Part shown: piece after piece, positions 7,729 to 14,915 of the stretch
Layout of the letters: every line of letters starts with the position of its first letter
How positions within the stretch are numbered: position 1 is the stretch's first letter
DNA from: Gammaproteobacteria bacterium
Lineage (GTDB): Bacteria; Pseudomonadota; Gammaproteobacteria; Pseudomonadales; Azotimanducaceae
Assembly: GCA_020832085.1 (NCBI GenBank)
Contig: JAFIFJ010000140.1
Span: 1 to 49,203 of the forward strand
DNA: 49,203 nt
Direction: 5' to 3'
Program-made: the position numbers and the translations under genes
Notes under the pieces: model-generated
What the model saw: the letters and a program-made list of their open reading frames with translations, nothing else
What the model was told of the DNA's origin: nothing
Databases searched by the model: none

Positions 7729-8786
7729 CGGCCCACCGACCGGAAGCCTGGCTGCTGTCCGCCTACGGGGCCGCCAGCCATCGCGCCTGGGCAGAACAGC
7801 TCATCGACGGCCAGGATGCCTTCTCCTGGCAGCACCTGGAGCTGCCCGGCCGCCATTTCGCCTGGCGCATTCGCGGCAACCCGCTGTCCTGGCTCGATGC
7901 CTTGCCGACATCGACGCCAGGATTGATCGTGGCTACGTCCATGGTGGATCTCGCCACCATCAAGGGACTGCACCCACGCCTGGCCAAGGTGCCCTGCCTG
8001 CTCTACTTCCACGAGAACCAGTTCGCCTATCCCGCCAGTCCCGAGCAGGTGGCGTCGGTGGAGCCGCAGATGGTGCAGCTCTACGGCGCCCTCGCTGCCG
8101 ACCGGGTGGCCTTCAACTCCGAGTACAACCGCGACAGCTTTCTCGCTGGCCTGAACACCCTGCTGGCGCGACTCCCAGACGCCGTCCCGGCCGACGTTGC
8201 AAAACGAATCCTCGATCGCAGCACGATTCTGCCGGTGCCGATCCACCCGGTGACACCCGGGCAGCGGGATGACCGACTCATTCTCTGGAATCACCGCTGG
8301 GAGTACGACAAGGCGCCGGAGGTCTTCGCGCAGGCCCTGCTGCAACTGGCCGCCACCGGGGTCGGCTTCCGGATCGCCCTGCTCGGCAGCCAGGGACGCG
8401 TTGTGCATCCGGCCTTGGCACAACTGCGAAGGGACCTGCCGGATCGAATCGTTGCTGACGGGCATCTCGAGGTGCCAGCCTACCGGACGTGGCTGGGCCG
8501 TTCCGGCATCGTCGTCAGCACCGCAGGCCACGAGTTCCAGGGACTCTCCGTTCTGGAAGCGGCCAGCGCCGGGGCACGGCCGCTGGTGCCTGATGCCCTG
8601 TGCTATCCGGAGTACGTCCCGGTTGCCTATCGCTATCCGGCCGGAGACGTAGAGGCGCTGACCGAGCGCCTCAGCCTCTGGCTCGAAGACGGGCTGCCCC
8701 CCAGCGTGGATGTCAGCAGCTACACAGCAGCAGTCCTGGCGCCGCGCTGGCGCGGGGCGCTCGAAGCGATGCTTGTTGATTCCTGA
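7725..8786 (+). CDS. DUF3524 glycosyltransferase, tRNA-queuosine mannosyltransferase-like
   Basis: A 353-residue GT-B fold enzyme. The N-terminal half has the DUF3524 signature: the LPGRHFAWRIRGNPLSW stretch, LIVATSMVDLATIKGL and the LLYFHENQFAYP motif. The C-terminal half is a GT4-type domain with the nucleotide-sugar site around LSVLEAASAGARPLVPD. The animal relative (GTDC1/QTMAN) adds mannose to queuosine at the tRNA-Asp wobble position; the bacterial versions are much less studied. The GTG start overlaps the protease stop as GTGA. I infer a tRNA-Q modification role from family membership only. Confidence 0.75.
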   Translation: MTAHRPEAWLLSAYGAASHRAWAEQLIDGQDAFSWQHLELPGRHFAWRIRGNPLSWLDALPTSTPGLIVATSMVDLATIKGLHPRLAKVPCLLYFHENQFAYPASPEQVASVEPQMVQLYGALAADRVAFNSEYNRDSFLAGLNTLLARLPDAVPADVAKRILDRSTILPVPIHPVTPGQRDDRLILWNHRWEYDKAPEVFAQALLQLAATGVGFRIALLGSQGRVVHPALAQLRRDLPDRIVADGHLEVPAYRTWLGRSGIVVSTAGHEFQGLSVLEAASAGARPLVPDALCYPEYVPVAYRYPAGDVEALTERLSLWLEDGLPPSVDVSSYTAAVLAPRWRGALEAMLVDS

Positions 8787-8922
8787 CGGCCACAGTCACG
8801 GCACTGCGGCGCCGTCGCGACTGGGCCTCACAGGCTGCCCTGCGCTCCGTCCGCTGTTGCGGCGGGAGTTCGCCAAGAACGCTCGTTCACGCTGTCGCAG
8901 AAGAAACTTGCGATGCGCTGAC

Positions 8923-9051
8923 TGTGGGAGAGCGCTAGCGCCCGCAGGGCGATGCGCCGATTGGCATGAAGTTCTGCGAAGCCGGTGCCGTTGCTGTTGG
9001 TAGAGCGCTTCGCAATCGGCCCATTCGCTGCGCGAATAGGGCTCTCCCACA
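8923..9051. repeat. 129-base element with terminal inverted repeats (MITE- or REP-like)
   Basis: The ends are perfect 11-base inverted repeats: TGTGGGAGAGC at 8923-8933 and its complement at 9041-9051. Inside is a second inverted pair, GCCGATTG and CAATCGGC, so the whole could fold into a long imperfect hairpin. The end sequence CTCCCACAAG also appears beside the palindrome at 25335-25362, suggesting a family dispersed in this genome. It lies in the 436-base gap 8787-9222 between two convergent genes. No transposase or other gene is visible in that gap. Confidence 0.6.
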
Positions 9052-9165
9052 AGGGCGTGCTCTAATCTGAAAAGTCAATTAAAAATCAAATAGTTGTCGT
9101 ATGTTTCATAAGAGGCTCACGAAGCGAAGCGCAGTGAGCGAATCCCTGCCCCACCGAGAAGGCTT

Positions 9166-9201
9166 CCTGCAGGCTGGGTGCCTGCAGGCGGCTGCGCCGC
9201 C
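9166..9201. terminator. Hairpins between convergent genes, candidate terminator
   Basis: CCTGCAGGC at 9166-9174 pairs perfectly with GCCTGCAGG at 9180-9188 around a five-base loop. A second stem, GGCGGC/GCCGCC with a TGC loop, follows at 9187-9201 and overlaps the first arm, so the two are alternatives. The hairpins sit just past the stop of the S9 peptidase gene (minus strand). There is no clear T tract, so termination would be weak or Rho-assisted. Confidence 0.4.
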
Positions 9202-9222
9202 TTCGCAACTGAGCCTGCAGAA

Positions 9223-11253
9223 CTACTCCTGATCCCGGAAGCGGTCGAACCACTCGATGATGAGCTCCAGGCGCGCCACCAGATTCACCGGCGTACCGGT
9301 CCGGGAGAGGCCGTGGCTCTCGCCTTCGAACAGCGCGAACTCAGTCTCGACGCCATTGGCCAGCAAGGCGAAAAACCACTCCTTGCCCTGGCCCACCGGC
9401 GTGATCTGATCGGAATCGCTGTGAATCACCAAAGTCGGCGTGGTCACCCGGTCTGCATACTTCAGCGGTGAGCGTCCCCAGTAGTAGTCGAAGTTGGTCC
9501 AGATCGTGCCACCGAATTCGGCGGTCATGGACTCGGGCGGATACTCCTGAGTACCGGCCTCGGAAATCCAGTTGCTGACGCTGCGCTGAGTCACCGCAGC
9601 GCGAAAGCGCTGCGTCCGGGTGGTGATCCAGTTGGTCAGGAAGCCGCCGTGGCTGCCGCCGGTGACGAACAGCTGATCCGGGTCGATCCAGTCGAAGCGT
9701 TCCAGGGCCGCTTCGAGCAGCAGCATGTTGTCCCGATAGTCGGCGCCGCCATAGTCGAGCCTAACCGCCGACTGGAAGTCGTGACCGTAGCCGGTGCTGC
9801 CACGATAGTTGGTGAAGATCACTCCATAACCGGCGGCTGCCAGCATCTGGAATTCATGGAACCACTGCCGTCCCCACATGCCCCCGGGGCCACCCTTGAT
9901 GTTGAGCACCACCGGGTAGCGCGCCCCTTCGCTGAACCCCACCGGCCGCAGCAGAAAGCCATCCACGGTCATGCCATCCTCGTTGGCGAAGGAAAAGCGC
10001 ACGATGTTCTGCAGCTCTCGTGCCGACAGCAGTTCGTCGTTGAAGCGGGTGAGTTGCCGGACCCGGCTGCCGTCGCTGCGGGCGGTAAACACTTCTGCGA
10101 GACGGCTCTCGTCCTCCTCGATGTAGGCCATCTGACGGCCATTGGCCGAGAAAGACATGCTGCTGATGGTGCCCTCTGCACCGACGATGGGCGTTGTCCG
10201 GCCGCCGCGGTCGAGACGGAACACGGGCCGCACGCCGCGCGCATCCGCCCGCAGAAACGGGCCCTGACCGGCGGCCGGGACCTGCAAGTCCATGGCGGTC
10301 AGCGCCAGCCCGTCATGCAGGAGTGCAGCGCTGCCACCGCCCACAGCCACGCGCATCAGGGTGGTGGGCGCATAGCGCTCAGTCTGATGGTGGAAGTAGA
10401 GCTGACGTCCATCCGCACTGAAAGTAGGCCCCCAGGCCCGTCCTGGCGGTGTCTCGACGAGGGACACTTCGCCGGTTTCGATCTCCAACAGGTAAACGTC
10501 CTGGTTGAAGCCACCGGCATACTCGTTGCCGCTGCGGTCCGCATCGAAGGCAACCAGCGTGCCGTCGGGTGACACCGTGGCATTGCTGTCATTCCAATCG
10601 GCGTGTCCGGTCAGTCGACGCAGCCCACCGTTCTGGCTGTCGAGCAGCCAGAGTCCTACCCGCGACTCGTCCAGGTAGCCGGCGCCATCGGATTTGTAGA
10701 CGGGGTTGCGGAAGCGCTTGAGATCAGGTCGCGGACCCTCCTTTTCTTCGGCCTTGACGTTCGGGTCCTCGACGGTGGGATCGATACGCAGACTCAACAG
10801 CAGATGGCGGTTGTCCGGCAGCCAGCTGAAGCTCGTGATGGAGCCCTGTTCGAGCTTCGTCACGGCGTGGGCCTCACCGCCGCCGAGCGGGATCAGGTGC
10901 AGCTGTGACCGCTCCTGGCGCCCGGAGATGAAGGCAAGCTGGCGCCCGTCCGGCGACCAGCGCGGGCTGCGATCGCTGTTGTCACGGGTGAACTGCCGCG
11001 GCGGACTGTCGCCATCACTGGCCACCAGCCAGATCGATGACTCACGGCTGCGACGGTCTTCGCTGACCGTACTGCGCACGAAGGCGACGGTGCCGCCGTC
11101 CGGCGCGATCTGCGGGTCGCTGATGAATTGAAACTCGTAATAGTCCGCGGGTGTGAGCCCGACGGGCTCCGCCACTACAAGCTGTGGCAGACAAAGCCAA
11201 GCCGCCAGCAGGGCAGCAGGAACAGCGCGGCGGAGAACGGACAGGTCAGTCAT
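9223..11253 (-). CDS. S9-family prolyl oligopeptidase-type peptidase, secreted
   Basis: A 676-residue protein with a signal peptide (about 1-28) and a beta-propeller region built from repeated WSPDG/FSADG blades (about 35-420), as in TolB or acylaminoacyl peptidases. The C-terminal half is an alpha/beta hydrolase. The catalytic triad is visible: S534 in GGSHGG, D615 in HSDSDQ and H647 in GESHG. The oxyanion-side GGPGGMWG and NYRGSTGYG motifs are typical of the S9C branch. It probably cleaves short peptides in the periplasm. The gene stands alone, convergent with the 7725-8786 glycosyltransferase and divergent from the MAPEG gene. Confidence 0.9.
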   Translation of the reverse strand: MTDLSVLRRAVPAALLAAWLCLPQLVVAEPVGLTPADYYEFQFISDPQIAPDGGTVAFVRSTVSEDRRSRESSIWLVASDGDSPPRQFTRDNSDRSPRWSPDGRQLAFISGRQERSQLHLIPLGGGEAHAVTKLEQGSITSFSWLPDNRHLLLSLRIDPTVEDPNVKAEEKEGPRPDLKRFRNPVYKSDGAGYLDESRVGLWLLDSQNGGLRRLTGHADWNDSNATVSPDGTLVAFDADRSGNEYAGGFNQDVYLLEIETGEVSLVETPPGRAWGPTFSADGRQLYFHHQTERYAPTTLMRVAVGGGSAALLHDGLALTAMDLQVPAAGQGPFLRADARGVRPVFRLDRGGRTTPIVGAEGTISSMSFSANGRQMAYIEEDESRLAEVFTARSDGSRVRQLTRFNDELLSARELQNIVRFSFANEDGMTVDGFLLRPVGFSEGARYPVVLNIKGGPGGMWGRQWFHEFQMLAAAGYGVIFTNYRGSTGYGHDFQSAVRLDYGGADYRDNMLLLEAALERFDWIDPDQLFVTGGSHGGFLTNWITTRTQRFRAAVTQRSVSNWISEAGTQEYPPESMTAEFGGTIWTNFDYYWGRSPLKYADRVTTPTLVIHSDSDQITPVGQGKEWFFALLANGVETEFALFEGESHGLSRTGTPVNLVARLELIIEWFDRFRDQE

Positions 11254-11463
11254 GGATGGTTTCCGAGCGGCAGACAGCGCCAGAGACTACCTCGGTAAAG
11301 CGGTCTCGACCAGCCTCGACACCATGCCTGAGAGGCATGGCCGGAAGGCGCAGCAAGGCCTGATCCGGCGGTGCTCGAAGAGCATGGGTGCAGGTGCTGC
11401 AACCCGGTTATGCCCTTGCTTTCAGCTGGCGTAGACTGGAGCTGGGAGAGGGGAAGAATCGCC

Positions 11464-11862
11464 ATGGCCATCGCCTACTGGTGCCTGCTCGTTGTCGTGC
11501 TGCTGCCGTACTTTCTGTCCGTCGCTGCCCGCTCGGCGGCGGGGCGTGGGGACTACGTCGCTGATCCGAGAGCCTACAGTGACCAGCTCGAAGGCTGGCG
11601 CCGCCGCGCTCATCTGGCCCACCTGAACGGCTTCGAGGCGGTACCGGGGTTCTTGGCTGCAATCCTTGTGGCCGAACTGATGCAGGCGCCTCGAATCCAG
11701 GCGGATGCGCTGGCCGTGGCTTTTGTGGTGTTCCGCATGCTCCACGGTGCCCTCTACATCATCGATCGCCCCATGCTGCGCAGCCATGCCTGGCGCCTGG
11801 GAATGATCTGCGTCATCGCGTTGTTCCTCGTCGCGGCCATCAACGGCAACCCCAAGGGCTGA
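11464..11862 (+). CDS. MAPEG-family membrane protein
   Basis: A 132-residue protein with four predicted membrane helices. It has the MAPEG signature: an RRAHLAHLNGFEAVPGF motif after helix 1, and a conserved second half in FRMLHGALYIIDRPMLRSHAWRLG. The family includes glutathione S-transferase-like and eicosanoid enzymes in animals; bacterial members are mostly uncharacterised. I start at the ATG at 11464, which follows GAGAGGGGAAG; the frame is open further upstream but without family similarity. An 8-bp hairpin (CCATGCCT/AGGCATGG, 11322-11340) lies in the divergent intergenic region. Confidence 0.8.
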   Translation: MAIAYWCLLVVVLLPYFLSVAARSAAGRGDYVADPRAYSDQLEGWRRRAHLAHLNGFEAVPGFLAAILVAELMQAPRIQADALAVAFVVFRMLHGALYIIDRPMLRSHAWRLGMICVIALFLVAAINGNPKG

Positions 11863-11902
11863 GTCCGGTACCATGCCCTCGATCCCAGCACAGGATACGA
11901 AC

Positions 11903-12331
11903 ATGACAAGGCCCCTTTTCGGACTGGCAGTGATGATCCTGGTGGCGGGCGGCGCAACCGCCGCCGGCGCCGATGCAGTCACCGTCGACGGCACGACCTA
12001 CCCCATGGACCGCGTGCTCCTGTGCGAGCCCTACGAGGAGTACGGCAGCCGTCAGGAGCTCGAGCTTCAGGGCCTGCATCAGGGCGACGGCGGTCGCGCC
12101 CAGGTGGATATCGCCATCACCGTCATGGGCACCCTGGTGATTCAGGAGGTGTCCTGGTCCGGCCCGGAGGGCCTGTTCAACCGCCAAGGCACGCCGGATG
12201 AAACCCTGTTCGAAGTGGCGGACGACCGGGTGCGCGGCGCTCTGGAAATCGCAGATGCCTACGGGCGCAGCGCCAGCGTTCGCATCAGCTTCGATATCGG
12301 CCTGCCCGAGGACTACTTTGCCTGCCGCTGA
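11903..12331 (+). CDS. Secreted hypothetical protein
   Basis: A 142-residue protein with a signal peptide (MTRPLFGLAVMILVAGGATAAG) and an acidic mature part with two cysteines, in the segments LLCEPYEEY and DYFACR, which may form a disulfide. The mature part alternates short strands (AQVDIAITVMG, VRISFDIGL), suggesting a small beta-sandwich. AGGA lies 8 bases before the ATG at 11903. I do not recognise a family. It is 40 bases after the MAPEG gene and could be in the same transcript. Confidence 0.6.
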   Translation: MTRPLFGLAVMILVAGGATAAGADAVTVDGTTYPMDRVLLCEPYEEYGSRQELELQGLHQGDGGRAQVDIAITVMGTLVIQEVSWSGPEGLFNRQGTPDETLFEVADDRVRGALEIADAYGRSASVRISFDIGLPEDYFACR

Positions 12332-12750
12332 GGGCCTTCGCGCAGCGCCAGATGGCAGCCGCCCGGTCGGGGCGGCGTTGGCGAACCCGGCCATTGGGTG
12401 GTGGATTTCACTTGCTCCCCAGCCCAAGGCGGCCACGCGGCGGCAAGCCCCTGCGCGTGGAGCGCCTCGACACCTCCGAACGCTTGCGCCTGCTCGCCCG
12501 GAGCCGCGCCGAGGGTCCTGGGTACAACCTGCTGCGCAACAACTGCGAACACACCTACTACCCCGCCCGTGAAGGCAAGCCTCGTTCCCCCCAGCTGCTG
12601 ACCTGGACCCTTGGCCTGGCAGGCGCTGCGGCGGGCACGCTGCTGCTCAGGCACTGGGGTGGGGCCCTGGCGCGCAGACTCCTAGCCAATCCAGGCCCGC
12701 GGGCGCGGCGGCATCAGGCAGGTGGCCAGCGCCGAGGCGACGAGGGATGA
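12332..12750 (+). pseudogene. LRAT-like (NlpC/P60-related) protein, probably frameshifted
   Basis: The frame open from 12352 to 12750 ends with YNLLRNNCEHTYYP, the catalytic NCEH motif of lecithin retinol acyltransferase-like proteins, then a helix and basic tail. Its first 35 residues are arginine-rich and lack the histidine strand expected before the motif. A plausible upstream part (GEPGHWVVDFTCSP, about 12380-12420) lies in the next frame, directly after the 12331 stop and without a start codon. I read this as a gene broken by a frameshift near 12420-12460. The alternative is a short intact protein from the ATG at 12352, 131 residues. Confidence 0.45.
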
Positions 12751-12785
12751 TAGTCGCCTGTAGCAGCCGCACAAGGAGCGCAGCA

Positions 12786-13559
12786 ATGACCACAGGCCAG
12801 GCAGAGAGCATCGCCTCGGTGCGGGATCAGGTGTCCGACGTGGAGTGGCAGTTGCGGGTGGACCTCGCCGCGCTCTACCGCCTCGTCGCCATGCACGGCT
12901 GGGACGACTTCCTCTTCACCCACCTGTCCGCCCGTATCCCGGGGCCCGAGCACCATTTCCTTCTCAACCCCCTCGGCATGACTTTCGAGGAAGTCACGGC
13001 ATCGAGCCTCGTAAAGGTGGACCTCGACGGCAACAAGGTCATGGAGACCCCCTACGCCATCAACAGCGCGGGCTTCACCATCCACTCCGCGGTGCATGCC
13101 GCCCGGGAGGATGTCTGCTGCGTGATGCACCTGCACACCGTGGATGGCGTCGCGGTTTCCGCCCAGGAAGAAGGCCTGATGCCCATTTCCCAGCACGCCA
13201 TGCAGTGCGGGGAAATCGCCTATCACGACTACGAAGGTGTGGCGCTGGATCTCGATGAACGCGAACGCATCGTGCGGGATCTCGGCAGCCGGCAGTTCAT
13301 GCTGCTGCGCAATCACGGCACCCTGACGGTGGGGCCGACGATCTGCTCGGCGTGGATGGCTATGTACTACCTGGAGCGGGCCTGCTCCATGCAGGTCCGC
13401 GCGCTGGCGGGCGGGGCCACCGTGAACATGCCGCCTCAGGGCTCCGCCCGGAAAGCCGCCGAGCAGAGCCGGCCGCTGTTCGACGGCACGGCGGATCCCC
13501 TGGCCTGGCCAGCGCTGCTGCGTAAGCTCGATCGGGCGGATAGCAGCTATCGCCACTGA
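12786..13559 (+). CDS. Class II aldolase/adducin-family protein
   Basis: A 257-residue protein covering the whole class II aldolase fold. Metal ligands expected from L-fuculose-phosphate aldolase are present: H115 and H117 in MHLHTVDG and H177 in RNHGT. The THLSARIP segment near residue 45-52 binds phosphate or substrate in relatives. AAGGAG stands 9 bases before the ATG at 12786. Long members like this with an unphosphorylated or hydroxy-acid substrate are common, and many have no known substrate. Upstream is the broken LRAT-like gene; downstream is a convergent amidohydrolase. Confidence 0.85.
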   Translation: MTTGQAESIASVRDQVSDVEWQLRVDLAALYRLVAMHGWDDFLFTHLSARIPGPEHHFLLNPLGMTFEEVTASSLVKVDLDGNKVMETPYAINSAGFTIHSAVHAAREDVCCVMHLHTVDGVAVSAQEEGLMPISQHAMQCGEIAYHDYEGVALDLDERERIVRDLGSRQFMLLRNHGTLTVGPTICSAWMAMYYLERACSMQVRALAGGATVNMPPQGSARKAAEQSRPLFDGTADPLAWPALLRKLDRADSSYRH

Positions 13560-13601
13560 TCGCCCGAAGGCGAGTACGATCAGCAAGCGCCGTGCACGAC
13601 G

Positions 13602-13617
13602 GCCCCCGACAGGGGGC
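13602..13617. terminator. Short GC hairpin between convergent genes
   Basis: GCCCCC (13602-13607) and GGGGGC (13612-13617) form a perfect 6-bp stem with a GACA loop between the aldolase stop (13559) and the amidohydrolase stop (13623). No T tract follows on either strand, so it would be at most a weak or bidirectional terminator. Confidence 0.4.
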
Positions 13618-13622
13618 TCGCT

Positions 13623-14912
13623 TCAGCGTTCAGCCTGCGCCCGCTTGCGCTGGACGTCGTATCCGTTCTTCCAGACGCGCTGCAATGCACGGGTCTGCAG
13701 GATGTCCTCGGTGGGGTCCCCCGCCACCAGCAGCAGATCAGCCCGCATGCCCGGCGCGATGCGCCCGCGGTCATCGAGGCCGAACAGCTCAGCCGGCAGC
13801 GCCGTGGCCGCGTGCAGCGCCTGCCTGGGGGAAAGACCCGCCGCCACCAGCAATTCCAGTTCTTTGTGCATCGACGCTCCGTGGGCCGTCCCGGGATTGG
13901 GCGCATCGCTCCCGGCGAGGACCTTCACCCCGGCCTCATGAAAGCGACCGATGCTCTTAAGGACACGGTCGAGCAACTGCGGCCGTTCTCCGGGAAAACT
14001 GGAGCCGAGCGTCTGACGCTGGAACGCCGAGAGATACCCCGAGAACTGCGGGTGGCCAGCCAGCGTTTCCGCATGCTCGCTTCCCGCCGCCCGCGCCAGC
14101 ACCGACAGCGTGGCGATCACGGCCGCGTCACCTTCGCGGGCCAGCGCCAGCAGCTCGTCATCGGCCACCTCGTCCTGAAAGACGTGGGCAATTATGTCAG
14201 CGCCCTGGGCGAAGGCCTGCCGGGCGTGTTCCTGGGTGGACACGTGGACAATGGCCAGAAGCCCATGCTCATGAACTGCGCGGATGATCTCACCGAGACG
14301 GGCTTCGCTGAATGCCACCAGCGCCGTGCCGCCGATGATGGAGTCGTCCTGAATGATCTTGATGTAGTCGGCGCCGGCCTCGATGCGTTCGCGCAGGAAG
14401 GCATCGACGTCGTCTTCCTCCGCGAGTGTCGGAATCTCCGCTCCCCAGGCTGACGCCATCTGGGAAGGATGTCCGCCGGGCGGCGTCACGCCTGACAGGG
14501 AGGTAAAGGTATCCGCCACCTGAGTCTCGCTCAGGGAGGCTCTCTGGGACTCGAACGCTGCCGCGGAATCACGACCACCGAGGTGGTACATGTCGAGAAC
14601 CGTCGTGACGCCAAAGCGCAGGGCATCGGCCTGGGCGCCGGGGAAGACGTGGACATGGCTGTCGATGAAACCAGGAAGCAGCGTGGCACCGTCGCCCTGC
14701 ACCTGCTCGAGATCGTCAGGCACGGTGGTGTCGGTCCCCATGGCTGCGATCACCCCGTCGCGGACGACGACGGTGGTCGCCGGATGCAGCTCGACGCCAT
14801 CGAAAACCCTGGCGCCCACCACGGCAAAACTGCTGCTCGAAGCTCCAGGCGCCGCGCCAGAAGCGTTGATCGTCACGGCAACTGCAATCAGAACTGTGGC
14901 CAGACGCAACAT
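13623..14912 (-). CDS. Secreted metal-dependent amidohydrolase (imidazolonepropionase-like)
   Basis: A 429-residue protein with a signal peptide (about 1-20) and an amidohydrolase barrel. Metal ligands can be seen: H86 and H88 in DSHVHVF, K185 in YIKIIQ, H223 in IVHVST, H243 in IAHVFQ and D336 in GSDAP. The C-terminal composite beta domain ends with GRIAPGMRADLLLV. The lysine suggests a carbamylated bridging residue and a two-metal site, as in Xaa-Pro dipeptidase-like and related secreted amidohydrolases. The gene starts 3 bases after the GIDE-LemA stop, so they share a transcript. Substrate unknown. Confidence 0.85.
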   Translation of the reverse strand: MLRLATVLIAVAVTINASGAAPGASSSSFAVVGARVFDGVELHPATTVVVRDGVIAAMGTDTTVPDDLEQVQGDGATLLPGFIDSHVHVFPGAQADALRFGVTTVLDMYHLGGRDSAAAFESQRASLSETQVADTFTSLSGVTPPGGHPSQMASAWGAEIPTLAEEDDVDAFLRERIEAGADYIKIIQDDSIIGGTALVAFSEARLGEIIRAVHEHGLLAIVHVSTQEHARQAFAQGADIIAHVFQDEVADDELLALAREGDAAVIATLSVLARAAGSEHAETLAGHPQFSGYLSAFQRQTLGSSFPGERPQLLDRVLKSIGRFHEAGVKVLAGSDAPNPGTAHGASMHKELELLVAAGLSPRQALHAATALPAELFGLDDRGRIAPGMRADLLLVAGDPTEDILQTRALQRVWKNGYDVQRKRAQAER

Positions 14913-14915
14913 GCT

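Noticed and set aside
8787..9222. CRISPR array or small RNA gene in the large convergent gap
   Set aside because: There are no regularly spaced identical repeats. The symmetry fits an inverted-repeat element and hairpins better.
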